DNA from: Apium graveolens
Lineage: Eukaryota; Streptophyta; Magnoliopsida; Apiales; Apiaceae
Direction of reading: 5' to 3'
DNA length: 64,000 nucleotides
Assembly (NCBI RefSeq): GCF_009905375.1
Contig: NC_133648.1
Span: 25,897,376 to 25,961,375 of the forward strand
In this document: one piece after another, positions 34,042 through 46,152 of the stretch
Layout: each line of letters opens with the position of its first letter
Position numbering within the stretch: position 1 is the stretch's first letter
Program-made: the position numbers and the translations under genes
Notes under the pieces: generated by a model
Told to the model about the DNA's origin: nothing
The model's database searches: none
What the model saw: only the letters and a program-made list of their open reading frames with translations

Positions 34042-34410
34042 TGTTAGAAATATGTTGTGAACTTGATGATAAGTTAAACAAAACACCTTAGTAGATTTAA
34101 CTTAGTGAATTTTGTAGCACTCGACGGATGATCAAATATAGTCCCGGCAGATGAACTTTATAGTCCCGACAAATGACAAATTGACATTCATCAAGTGAGT
34201 AGCTTATGTAACAAATAATAACTGTAGCACATTTCTGCAAACAACATGTATTAATCAGGTAGATTGTTTAGGGTTCTGTAAGTCATGTTGACTACTACTA
34301 GATTGATATGCAGAATAAGTTGATTAATTGTAAATATGAGATGTCTTGTAATTCTGTATAAATGAAATAGAGTCAAGTGGCAAATAGACTCCCGACGGAT
34401 GATCTACAAG
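34042..34410 (+). mobile_element. Element E1 5' LTR, left part (split by F)
   Basis: The LTR starts TGTTAGAAATATG and matches the first third of the B and E2 LTRs. It breaks off inside the CCGACGGATGATC tandem block at 34410 and resumes at 47462. The five bases ACAAG at 34406-34410 are duplicated at 47457-47461, which proves insertion of F. Confidence 0.93.
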
Positions 34411-35699
34411 TGTTAGGTCCCAATATGTTTGTAGAAGGGGGTTGAATAAAAACTTTACCGTTTAATCGAATTAAATGCGGAATAAAAAAGTGAAACAAAA
34501 TTCAAGTTAAATAAAATTATTATTAAACTTGAAAGGTATTACAACAACGGTATCGTTTACAAGGGATTAATCTCAAATAAATTATCACAAATCTAGAATA
34601 AATTCGACATGAACTTTTTCTATTTTTGCAATAAAAAGATCAAATGCTAGAAGCAATTCGAGATTAAGTTCTAGGGATTTTGATCTGCTAGATAGTTACA
34701 CAAGAACAAGAGAATGATTTCTAGTGGTTTGGATTTAACTTAAATGACTAGAAATTAATTAACTTGAAATGCAGTTGAGAGATTAAATATTATGCGGCTG
34801 CTGCTTCTTTTGTTCTTGAGTTGGTTGAAACGTATTGAATGATAATCTTTATGATCTTCTGTTGTTGACATTTATAATTCACTCAATAGGACTGAATTGA
34901 GCTGGCAAGACAATCTGTGAATTGGCAAGATAATCGGTATCTGGCAAGACAATCGGCATGACAATTGATTATACTGGTAAGACAATCGGCATGACTATTG
35001 AATGAACTGGCAAGACAGTCGGCATGACTAGTGATTGAACTAGCATGACTTTCGGTATGACAATTGATTGTCATACCAGTTCAAATGATTGTCTTGCTGA
35101 ATTAATATTGAAAATAAATTCAAAATCAATTCTGAAAATTCATAATATTAATTCAGAATTTATTAATCAATTAATTCAATTAATCAATAAATTAATCTTT
35201 GCAGATATAATTTATTTTTTCTTAATTAAATTATATGACTTAATTAATTAATAGATAATTAATACTACTCTTGAACATCAACCATTCTTCTGAAAATCTT
35301 CTGAAAATTATGAATCAATTCCACCACTTCAACGTTGACACTCGATGTACTGTCTGGTTCATGAGTGACTAACTTTCGTGACGTTTCTTCATGTCTTGAC
35401 TTTGATAACTTGATTTCTTCAGATTAAAACCCTGTAATTATCTGATACCCTGACAAGATCTCTGACACTTGATTAAATCCACAATCTTGATTTATATCAC
35501 TGAGGCTTGATCAATTTCTTGAACTTCTTCCAGTGAATTAATTCCCCAAGTCTGTAGATGAACAATGTTTCTTAATCCTTTGACATATGTTACTTTGAGA
35601 GATCTCTTTGACGATAGAACCACTATTTACTTGTTACATTCTTATTTGAGTTGAGTTAAATCCTCGAATAAACAAATAGGCTATGACATATGCCTTTCA
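34411..35699 (-). mobile_element. Element F 3' LTR (1289 bp)
   Basis: It matches 46153-47456 with a few percent divergence and some indels, including a block near 46680 absent here. It begins TGTTAGG and ends CTTTCA in window orientation. It contains repeats of GGCAAGACAAT and CATGACAATTGATT around 34895-35095, including a near-perfect 24-bp palindrome centred near 35065. On the coding strand these lie upstream of TATAAA at 34876-34871. Confidence 0.92.
34895..35095 (-). repeat. TGACAAT/ATTGTCA palindromic motif array in F LTR
   Basis: About ten copies of TGACAAT, AGACAAT or close variants, mostly within GGCAAGACAATCGG or GGCATGACAATTGA contexts, sit in the U3 of F. The second LTR has the matching array at 46640-46855. 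The motif differs from those of A and B/E, but the placement is the same. Confidence 0.85.
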
Positions 35700-35713
35700 A
35701 TCTCCCCCTATTT
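35700..35713 (-). other. Element F polypurine tract
   Basis: The minus strand reads ATAGGGGGAGAT immediately before the 3' LTR, as in A. It marks the element end and supports a common Sirevirus-like ancestry. Confidence 0.85.
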
Positions 35714-35961
35714 GTTTGTTAGACAATAACAACAAATACCTAGAGGATAACTCAACTAACAAATAAGAAAAAGATATAAACATAATTGCAAAGTAAATAG
35801 CAGAAAAGTTCTGGATTATATTTAACATTTTCCAGATTCCAAAAGAAATTTACAAGTGAATACAAGATAGATGTTCCTCTAGCCTGAACATATGGATACA
35901 TTTGTCTATCTTGATTCATTAAGCTCTAAGCATATTACATTAAGTTTTGAGCTATTTGAAT

Positions 35962-38900
35962 TCAGTTGTCTTCACTTCTGAATTCACCTTCTTCCAAATC
36001 TTGCAACAGCTCCTTGTCATAGACACGATCCCTTTCTGAAGAGAAACTGACTGGTCTAACTGGTTGAACCCTAACTGACTTTAGCTTATTCTTACACTGA
36101 TTGTACCTTTTGATGTTCTTTTCACAATAAGCTTGAATCAGATCAACAGCTTGAGTTTTCAACTCAGATGAGTATCTAACAGTTCTTAAATGATGTTCCA
36201 TCCAGACAAGATGCTTAACGGAGTAGTCTTTAAGAGATTGTGAATTGAGATAGCAGATTTGAAGACAGTCGGACTTAAAGAATCTTACTTGAAAGGGTAA
36301 GTTGACCACTTGAGGACTAGCCCTATTAGCAAACTCTTTTAGCCTTTCACGAAGGACTTCATTCAATTCTGAGCTTCTTTTGACTTTGTTGAGAAGAACC
36401 CAAATCTTAGATAAAGAACGATTCTCAAACAGGCGAAGTGATACCTTGAAAGATCCTTCACTCTGACAATATACAAAGATGCTCATTTCATTTAATGTTC
36501 TGTCAAAAGCATCTGAGATCCTTGAGATTTCAGTCTTGATAGCATTCATGTACACGTCATTGTTTGGATTAGAAATTTCCAGCCTGTCGAGAAGATGTAG
36601 AAACTCCCTATCATTGTTCGTGCTCAGCTAAGGTATATCAAGAACTCTCCTTGCTTCATCCCATTTTACACCAATCTTCAGAATGACATCTCTTCTTCTT
36701 TCTTCAGCTTTAATGTCATGAAGATATTGCTTTTCAAGAGTTTCTGTTCTTTGGATTTCTTTCTTCATGTCAATGATCTGAGATATCTTTTTAAGTTCAA
36801 CTTCTTTTCTCATCAACTCTGACTGCTGCTTCTGGAACTCTTTCTCAAAAACAGGATCCACTGGATCTTCCTATTCCCAGTCTTCAAAATTACTTTCCTC
36901 TTCGGCTTTAAAGATACCAGCTTTATCTTCCAAGACTGTTTCAGTGGGAACATCAAGAATATCGAAGTCATCTTGCTCTCCACTATAGTAAACATCATCA
37001 GCCTTCTTTGTCTCTTCTGCAGGAGAATCTTTTTCTTTTCCTTTTCCACTTCTCCCTTACTTCTCCCCCTTAGTTGAGGAATCCTCTACAGATTTCCCTT
37101 TAGACCCTTCATGACCTCCATTACCTCCAGAGCCCGAGCCTCCACCAGACGCCCTTCAAAGAAGGTCATTTATTCTTCAGTAATACAGTGAGAATTTTTT
37201 ATCATGAAATACAAGTGCTTCATCCCTTCATTGAGATGTTCCATGCCCTTTTCTATCTTCAAGAATCTGGAAGAGTCCAGTGAATGGTTCATTTCAATCA
37301 GTTTTTCAAGAGAATTCATTCTAGTATGGAGAGAGCAGAAGTTTGCAATGTCTTCGGCTGATAAAGTTGGAGATTTCTGAATGGAGTTAAGCTTTGGTAT
37401 CACAGTGGTCTTCAAATGTGAGATATCATTCCTGATGAATGCCAGCTAATTGTTGACAGAGGTGGAAGAAGAAGACCGTTCAACCACTTGTGCTTTGAAT
37501 GTCTGAGCCTCAACCTAACTTTTAGCAAGTTGTTCTTTCAGAGTAGCAATCTGAGCTAACAGGTTTTCAGTGTTTGTGTCTGTGTGTGCGTTCACCTGAA
37601 TGTCTCTCATTCCTGGTTCGCTCAACTCACGTGCTTGTGTTTCTCTCAGTATAATTGCTCGTGAGGAGCCATCCTGTTGCTGGTCTTCTGTACCTGCAAT
37701 TGAAATCACCCTAGCCTCTTCAAGAGAGGTCAGTGGTGGTGCAATGGGAATTCACGAGTCCCGATCCTCAGCCAAATCTATCTTTTCATGGGAAATAGAT
37801 GTCTAAATTGCTTCAGGGATAGAGTGACCGAGTTGCCCTCCACTTTCTCCAGATAAATTTGCGAGTGGAGAATCCCGTGAGGAAGCCAGAGGTGTTGGAT
37901 CTGGGAGGGGAGAAAATGACTCTATTAGAGGTGGCTGAGAGTCAGATTTTCCCTCTGAAGCATGTGACTGCTCTTCTGCCGTAACTATGGCAGACACTGT
38001 AACAGACTCAATGTGCACTCCTCTCTCTGTGTCCTGAGTGTCATCTATTGGTATGTTTACTTCCATTGTGAGTAATGGAAGGGTGCTTGACTTAGTACAA
38101 GATGCCATGGCCCGATGGCGAATTTCAATAGATTCATCCTGTTGAGAGGATGTCTCTAGTAACTGTTCAGTGGCCATTTCAAAGTCCATGTCCTGTTGGG
38201 AGGACAAGGATGGGCTTTCAGATGCCTCAGTATATGTTCTTCTCTTCTTGGGAGGAGGCAGGGTTGAGGGTTCATCCACATCTAAAAACACACTACTTCC
38301 AACTAACCTTCTCGGTAACATTTTTGACAGTGGGGGAGAGTTTGAGATAGGTTGTGACTCTGTGTTTGGCTCTATGACCTGGGATTGAAGCCGTGGTTCT
38401 ACAACTTCATGGTCAGCCCTATCAACCACTGGGGGTCTTGCATCAGAAGTAGGAATAGTTTGAGATTCAGGAAGTATTACCTGCAGTGGAAGAGCATCTG
38501 AAGTCTGTGCCTGGAAGGCTTGTACCACTGGAGGTTGAGGTTGTTGTTCATGATCGGGAAGATCAAAAACTGGTAAAGGAATGAAGTCGGCCATGAAAGC
38601 ATATACAAGTACTGGAAATTGCGTGAATTTAAAGGTTGTGTCTTGTCGTGTGTAGATCTTTTTGTTTACAGGAGGTGGTTCAGCGACTGATGAGTTTGCA
38701 AAAAGAGCCTTGTGCTCAGGGGTCAGAAGGTGTTCTGCTATAAGCATAAGAAATCCAGCGTAGTAGCAAGAAACCCTATGATCCGTAGAATGATCGCGCT
38801 TGGCTGAAGTGAGACGTCTCAGAATAATGGGTAAAAGTAATTTGCCAAAATTGATCCTTTGATTGAAAACAACCGCAAGACCAATATACTGCAAAGTGGA

Positions 38901-39368
38901 AGTGATGTTGTGAAAATTGGATTTAGTGCAGTTGGCAAACACTTTGGAAAGTGTATCGAAGAAAATATCCCATTCAGAGACCAAATTTGACTTAGACAGC
39001 TTAGTCAAATTAATCACCTCCCGATAGTGAATAACATTAAAAAAGTTTGAAATCTCATTATCAATGGGTAAATTAACAAAATTGTCCATTGAAAAATTTA
39101 AAGCTCTATTGATAACTGTTTCATCAACTACATACTGTGTGTTTGCCATGGTGAATGAAAAAGAGTTAGAATCAGCGACCACAGTAGAGGTTGTGCAAAT
39201 CAGTCTAAGCAAGTCGACATTTAATAGAACATTTGATTTAATAGCGGAGCTAACAATCGAATGATCGTTTAAAAATCGAATCCATGGCTTAAATTTCTCA
39301 ACATTACAATTATCTGGATTAAAAAACCCAACATGATTATGTGAGACAATATGGAAATCGAGAGCCAT
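35962..39368 (-). pseudogene. Element F accessory ORF, interrupted
   Basis: The start is ATG 39368-39366, after the pol-spacer hairpin region. The longest open piece is 39368-37803 (521 codons). It continues in the same frame at 37709-37515 and 37415-37170, then after a shift at 36861-36628 and 36555-35962. At least five stops and one frameshift break an ORF of about 1100 codons. The N-terminal ~250 residues align loosely with the accessory ORFs of A, B and E1: a KVFAN-SNF-like region, then CYYAGFLMLIAEHLL where A and B have YYARFFMMLTNHL. The middle is Pro/Ser-rich and the C-terminal part is Lys/Glu-rich helical. It ends in an acidic DLEEGEFRSEDN. No membrane segment is seen. Confidence 0.78.
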
Positions 39369-40547
39369 TTTAAAAAATTCAATAAGACACGCACTTTCAG
39401 AATTTTTAAGAAATTAATTAAGAAATTTTGAATTAAAAAAATTAATAATTTGAATTAATTCAATAATATCCAAAAAATTAGGAAAAAAAATGTATCTTGT
39501 TGATTTTTATCCCACAAACTCAGTAGAAGTAACAGATTTAGCAAACACATGACACAATACCAGTTTGAAGTTCAAAAACGAATTGTGGTTTTTGAAGAAA
39601 ATAACAAAATAAAGAACACACCCAATTAAATGAAAGAACTGTTCTTTTTTTAAAACAAAATTGGCAGCACTTCTGTATGTATACACGTGTATGTATATAC
39701 CCAAAAGTAAAGTTTAAGTGAGCTGAGTAAGAACTCGAGCAAGAAGAAAAAAAATGGCGATTGGGAGAGAGAGACAGCCGGTTTGGTTTAACGCAAAAAG
39801 AGAGAGACAGAGATAGAAAAAACAAAATAAAAAAACGTCTAAGTACTATAACTGGTATGACAATCCTGGATTGTCATACCAGGCAAAAATAGGGAATTTA
39901 AAATGAAAAAGAAAATAAGCTGGAATGATAATCCGATAGTCATTCCAGTACAAAATATAAAAGGAAAATAGTTAATATATATTATATAAGTTTTATAACT
40001 GGCAAGACAATTGATTGTCATACCGATTGTCTTGCCAGTATAAAACTATACTGAACATTAAAATAAACAAAGTTAAACTGGAATGACTTTCAGCAAGACA
40101 ATTTCAATAGTCTTGCCGATTGTCATTGCAGTTATATATATAAAAACACAAAAATGATTTTAAAAACAAAATAAAAATGCAAAAATAACTTAAAACAATA
40201 TTTACAATTACAGAAGAGACAAATAAAGACTAATATAAATATGGCAAAAATGCAGAAAATATTTACAAAATTAAAAAATTCAGAAATAACTATATTTTAG
40301 TCCAAAAATAGATTTCTTTTGAATTTTTGCAAATGAATTTCATAGAAAAATATTTTTAGAGAAAATAAAATATTCTGAGATATTAAAATTAACAAGTTGA
40401 ATAAATAAATAAGATAGGACAACAAAATTACATAGAATAAGCAAGAAATATGGTATAAATGATACAATAAATTTGCAAATGAATTTTCAATCATAAAAAA
40501 ATTCATTTATAAATTCATTCAAGAACAGATCTCAGGTATTAACTAGA
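39369..40547 (-). other. Element F pol-aORF spacer
   Basis: This 1.2-kb noncoding spacer is AT-rich. 39838-40140 holds the hairpin array listed separately; the rest shows no gene. I do not find the AGTATAAAAG box of A, B and E1 at the corresponding distance. Confidence 0.75.
39845..40138 (-). promoter_or_regulatory. Four hairpins with the F motif in the pol-aORF spacer
   Basis: Potential hairpins lie at about 39850-39882, 39920-39950, 39998-40040 and 40078-40136. The first has a 12-bp perfect stem (TGGTATGACAAT with its complement). The last is a nested pair. All use the TGACAAT/AGACAAT words of the F LTR. The cluster precedes the accessory ORF, as in A and E1. Confidence 0.85.
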
Positions 40548-42050
40548 TTAATCAATAAAACTATTCAACATACCCAATTTACCAACTAATCTGGTAAATG
40601 TGGATTCATCAAGAGGTTTAGTGAAAATATCTGCTATTTGTTCTTCTGTTGGAATAAAAAATAGTTCAATAGTACCATTCATGACGTGCTCTCTAATAAA
40701 ATGATACCTGATGTCGATGTGCTTGGTCCTCGTGTGCTGCACAGGGTTGTTGGTGATGGCTATTGCACTTGTATTGTCACATAGAATATGAATTTTGTTC
40801 AATACAGAGCCATAGTCCCGTAGCTGGTTCCTAATCCACAAGATTTGAGCACAGCAGCTTCCAGCAGCGATATATTCAGCCTCGGTCGTTGAGTTGGAAA
40901 CTGTTTGATGTTTCTTGCTGTACCATGAGACCAACCTGCTACCTAGGAATTGACAACTCCCTGAGGTGCTTTTCCTATCAACAACACTTTCTGCGTAATC
41001 TGAATCTGTATATCCAACAAGGTTAAAACCAGATTCTTTAGGGTACCAAATACCAAGATTTGGTGTTCTCTTAAGATATCTCAAGATTCGTTTTACAGCA
41101 ACGAGATAAATATCTCTATGATCCGCTTGGAACCTTGCACATAAGCATGTAGCATACATAATATATGGTCTACTTGCAGTAAGCTAGAGTAATGAGCCAA
41201 TCATACCTCTGTAGCTTGTGACATCTACCTTAATGGAGTTTTCACATGGTCCAAGCTTGACAGATGTAGATGACGGAGTCCTTGCTGATGCAGAAACCTC
41301 TAGATTATACTTTTTGAGGAGTTCCTTGAGATACTTGGATTGAAAAATAAATATTCCATCTAACCTTTGATTTACTTGTAATCCGAGAAAGAACTTCAGC
41401 TCTCCCATCATGCTCATTTCAAATTTGTTGTGCATTAACTTAGCAAATCTCTTACAGAGACTATCATTAGTAGACCCAAATATTATATCATACACATAGA
41501 CTTGGACTAATATAGCACCATTCTTATATTTTTTAGAAAAGAGAGTTTTGTCAATGACACCTCTAGTAAAGTCATTTTCAATAAGAAATTCAGAAAGAGT
41601 GTCATACCATTTTCTCGGAGACTGTTTGAGACCATAGATAGCCTTGAAAAGAAAGTAGACAAAATTCAAATGATCTGGATCTTCAAAACCAGGAGGTTGC
41701 TCTACATATACCTCTTCATCCAACGTTTCATTCAGAAAGGCACTCTTGACATCCATTTGATAAACTTTAAAGTTCGAGAATGCTGCGAATGCAAGAAATA
41801 TCCTGATGGCCTCAAGTCTAGCCACTGGAGCATAGGTTTCATCATAATCAATGCCTTCAGCTTGAGAATACCCTTTAGCTACCAGTCTTGCTTTGTTCCT
41901 TGTAACCACACCATCTTCATCTAGTTTATTCCTGAATACCCACCGAGTACCAACAGTTTTCTTGTGTGTAGGTCTATATACTAGTTTCCAGACTTGTTGA
42001 TGTTAAAACTGATTGAGTTCATCTTGCATAGCAATCACCCAATCTGGAAC
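40548..42050 (-). pseudogene. pol: Element F reverse transcriptase and RNase H, inactive
   Basis: RT is recognisable from [12 protein letters not shown] through [25 protein letters not shown] and YGLKQSP. RNase H follows ([37 protein letters not shown]). The catalytic YVDD is changed to YVYD: the first Asp of the pair is Tyr (TAT near 41490). A TAG at 41184-41182 and a TAA near 42008 break the frame. Both the motif and the stops make this copy dead. Confidence 0.88.
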
Positions 42051-42418
42051 AGTCAGTACTTCCTCAATCTTCTTAGGTTCCATATCAGAAAGAAATCCTG
42101 AGAACAGACATTCATTTTGAGTAGCATGTCTAGTTCTGACTCCAACATCTGGATCACCAATAATTAACTCAAAAGGATGAGCTTTATTCCATACAGTCTG
42201 TCTTGGAAGATTTGATCTTGATGACTCGCCTTGAAATACATTGGGATGTTGTGTCCTACTAGTTGATCCTTCAGCATCTCCCTCGAGTTGTTGCCAGGTT
42301 GACTTGATGATTCTCCGTCAGTAGCAGTGGTATCTCCATGGTTGCCAATATTTCCATCACCATTACCTGGAGTATCATCATGATTAGCAGGTTCTTCACC
42401 AGCAACAACCTCAGGTTC

Positions 42419-43429
42419 TTAATCATTTTCTGATTCTGAATCTGACATATCATCAAACTTCAGTTTCTCAGAATGATCTTCAGTTTGGATACTTGGGAGT
42501 TTAGTGTCATCAAATGTAACATTGACACTTTCAGTTACTTTGTGTTGATCAATGATATACACCCTGTATGATCTTCTTCCATAACCAATAAAAATACTCT
42601 CATATGCCTTTGCCTCGAATTTGCCACGACGATCATCTTCATCCTTGAGCACGAAGCATCTGGCACCAAATACATGAAAGTATTTGATAGAAGGTTTCTG
42701 TTCATTCATAATCTCATAAGGAGTCTTCATAAGGTCCTTGTTGATTAGAGTCTGATTCTGAGTATAACATGCAGTATTGATAGCTTCAGCCCAAAAGTAA
42801 ATTGGAAGACCTGATTCACTTAACATAGTTCTTGCAGCTTCAATCAATATACGATTCTTCCTTTTTACCACTTCATTCTACTGAGGGGTTCTAGGAGCTG
42901 AATATTGTCTGGTAATCCCTTTGTCTGTACAAAATCCATTGAGAAGTGAATTCTTGAATTCTGTTCCATTATCTGACCTTATTGCTCTAACAGGGATATT
43001 AGAATCTAACTCGATCAACTTGATATGATCAATCACAACTTGTGGTGTTTCATCCTTAGAGTGAAGGAATAAAACCCACGTATACTTGGAATAGTCATCG
43101 ACTATCACAAGACATTAACACTTCTTTGACATCGAAAGAACATTAACTGGTCCAAATAAATCCATGTGCAATAACTGAAGAACACCAGTTATGGAGGATG
43201 TGTCAGTGCCTTTGTGACTTGCTTTCTTTGACTTTCCTTTCTGGCATGCCTCACACAGTCCTTCTGGGGAGAATTCCAGTTGAGGCAGAACTTTGACCAA
43301 TTCTCTCTTGACAAGAGAATTCATTGTTTTGAAATTGAGATGGGAAAGTCTCTTGTGCCATAGCCAACTCTCGTTTGATGATGCCTTTGCATAGAAACAA
43401 TTGACTTCAGGATTGCTTTCGAAGTTCAT
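42419..43429 (-). pseudogene. pol: Element F integrase, interrupted
   Basis: Pieces 43429-43115, 43108-42878 and 42871-42419 are in one frame. The zinc site (WHKRLSH ... CEAC), the first catalytic Asp (LLHMDLFGP), the second (RSDNGTEF) and the C-terminal FGARCFVLK region are visible. TAA at 43112-43114 and TAG at 42875-42877 interrupt it; the latter replaces the second Gln codon of the conserved QQN. The GVVERK catalytic Glu region reads EVVKRK, so the Glu is probably replaced by Lys. The linker to RT is acidic and carries no clear F motif. Confidence 0.85.
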
Positions 43430-43453
43430 GTCAACTACGAACAGATTTCCTTT

Positions 43454-43876
43454 CTAGATTCCCATCAAGGAGGGTTGTTCACTTTTCTTATGCAGGATTT
43501 GACACTTCAGCTTGTCGAATAAAAAATAGTAGCCCTTATCACAGAACTGACTGATACTAAGCAGATCGTGTTCAAGTCCTTGCACAATATACATATTATC
43601 AATGATAACATTTCCAGCTTGCAAACAACCATATCCCTCAGTTAAACCTTTGTTGTTATCTCCAAAGGTAACCACTGGGTCAGCTTTCTCAACCACATTT
43701 GATAGCAGGGCTCTATCTCCGGTCATATATCTTGACGATCCGCTGTCAAGAATCCACACTACCGGTTCCACCTGTTTAATGCCCTGCAATACAAATGGAT
43801 TAGACCTTCTTCGGAACCCAAACTTGGTTGGGTCCGGCATACTTTTAGAATTGGCATTTATTAGGCAAAATAACAT
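43454..43876 (-). pseudogene. pol: Element F protease region
   Basis: The copia aspartic protease is shown by WILDSGSSRYMTGD. It lies in the same frame as the integrase but ends at TAG 43456-43454, where related elements have a Lys/Arg codon before KGN. It overlaps the end of the gag frame by 32 bp, so gag and pol are in different frames. Confidence 0.85.
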
Positions 43877-46056
43877 TCTTAACTTTTATGTTCTCAACTT
43901 TCTCAACGACTGGACATTTGACCTTGTAAACAGCCTTAACAAATTTCTGTTTAGGCTTAGGCACAAATATCTCCTTTCTAGCTTTAGGAGGACTAGCAGT
44001 CTTAGACCTATTATGCTTCATATTATTCACATGCTGACGAGGAGTAGTCTCATTACTAGAAATATGCTTACCATTAAAATAAGCATACATCAAATTAAAA
44101 GTACAAGACATGCAATTAGGAACACCACATACTTTTTGAAAGGGATTAACAACAGGCAAATTATGCATGGTAGATATGGCATTTTTATTATCCAACTCAT
44201 GTGTATCTGAGTTAGTCTCAGTTGCTTTCACAACTTTGACTAGAACTTTCGACACACTTGGTTTGGAAACAACCTTCTCATTAGCAAGATCTTCAACACG
44301 TATTTCTTCTTGAATAATAAAGGAGGTCTCATCAAATGGTTCAACAATTGATTCTTTATAGAGGGGTTTATCAACACCCTTAAGCACATGTGGTACTTCC
44401 CTACCTTTAGCACATACATGAGGAATGGAGTTTATGCATAATTCTCCAATAGCAACATTGTAATCAAAGCTTATTCTAGATGTTTGATTAATAGCTTGCT
44501 TATTGTAGAACTCTTTAGCCTTCGAACTAGAATTAAAGTAAGCTTTAACCTTAGTCTCAAGACCGGTGATCTTGTCTTTGAGAATGGTTTCGAGTTGTCT
44601 ATAACAGTTAACTCTATTCTCTAGAAAAGATACTTGTTCTTTTAAATTGTCTTGATTAATGTGCACAAATTTTAATTCATTGACCTCTTTCTCAAGGTCT
44701 TTGATTTGTTGAATTAACATTTCATTATCACGATGAGCACAATCTAAGAAACCTCCTAGATGATAAACTAATTTAGCATCAGTAAATTTTACCTCTTTTC
44801 TTGACGATGAAGTATTTCCATCAATAGCCATAAGAGCAAGATTCCCAACTTCTTCATCTTCACTATCAGTTTCATCCTCCCTTTGCCAGGTAAGCCCTTT
44901 CGGATTTACTCTTCTGATTTGAATCATAAGAGTTCTTCCTTACTTGCTTTGTCTTCCTGCATTCTGTGGCAAAGTGTCCCAACTCATTGTAGTTAAAGCA
45001 TCGAATGGTGCTCCGATCAATCATCCATGTTTTGTATCCACCACTGCTGGTGTTAGAGGATGAAGATCCACCTTTCTAGAATCTATTGTAGTTAGACTTG
45101 TACTTGAACTTGGGATTCCTCTTGAATCTGACATTGGAGAATCTCTTGACAATCAGGGCCACTGACTCATCTTCCAATTGCTCCAGCTCTTCCAAGGAGT
45201 AAAAATCATCACCGGATTGATTTGTAGTAGGAGGATCAAATTCTGCTACTATCACATTTTCTTCAGCCTTGGAAGACTGTACCATTCTCTCTGACTGTTG
45301 AGATTGTTGTTGTTGTTGTTGTTGTTGTTCAGCTACTAGAGCAGTAGATGTGCTGACCACTCTACCTTTCTCGTAGACTTCCTTCTGTTGAATCTGCTCC
45401 AGCTCATAGGTTTTTAACACACCATAGAGCCTTTCCAAAGAAATCTCACTCAGATCTCTCACTTCTCTTATGGCAATGATTCTATGTTCAAGATGAGTTG
45501 GCAGTGGTAAAAGGAACTTTTTGTTGACCTCCCTGATTGAATAATATTTTCCATTTATGTTCAGGTTGTTGATCAATGCATTGTACCTCTGAAACACTTC
45601 AGTAATTCCTTCTCCTGGATTGGATTTAAAATGTTCATACTCAGAGGTTAGGATCTCTAACTTGTTCTCCCTAACTTCCTCTGTGCCTTCATTAATCACC
45701 TCAACAGTTTCCCAGATGTGTTTGAAATTTTTACAGTTCATCACATGTATGTTCATCAAGGAATCATGGGAATCAACTAAAATTAATTGAAGGCTGGCAT
45801 CCAAGGAGGCTTCTTCCTTTTCAGCAGGAGTAAAATCCTCAGGCTCTTTTGCATAGGTTCTAGCTTTGGTAATTACAACATTATCTTCTATAACCTCTGA
45901 TTCAATAACCATCGGAATTTTTGGACCCTTCTTTAACACGTCCAGATATTTGGGATTTGCAACTTGTAAAAACAAGAGCATCTTCTTCTTTCACATAATA
46001 TAATTTTCTTTATCGAACAGTAGAATTTTAACGGTTCCAACTTTTTGTGAAGTCAT
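43845..46056 (-). pseudogene. gag: Element F Gag, interrupted
   Basis: The probable start is ATG 46056-46054, with TGA 22 codons later where related gags have Trp. 45981-45076 encodes the N-terminal gag domain with a (CAA)n polyglutamine run at about 45303-45330. A stop at 45076 precedes the zinc knuckle, which reads CFNYNELGHFATEC with Tyr for the second Cys (44991-44989). After a frameshift, 44927-43845 (360 codons) encodes a coiled-coil-like region, a CGVPNCMSC cluster and a Lys-rich tail. The C-terminal part is unlike A/E Gag: it lacks the second CCHC knuckle and the Met-rich tail. Confidence 0.82.
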
Positions 46057-46138
46057 TATGAATTTTTGAAGAAATAAAAATTCAAGGAGTTGAAAAATCA
46101 TAAAAGTCTAGGATCTTGATTTGTTCGTTAATCAGAAG

Positions 46139-46150
46139 GCTCTAATACCA
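46139..46150 (-). other. Element F primer binding site
   Basis: The minus strand reads TGGTATTAGAGC next to the 5' LTR. This is the tRNA-iMet site with one C-to-T change. Confidence 0.85.
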
Positions 46151-46152
46151 AT

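Noticed and set aside
34883..35074. Short minus ORF with repeated SHADCL peptides
   Set aside because: It is a chance reading of the F LTR motif array (also at 46623-46832), not a gene.
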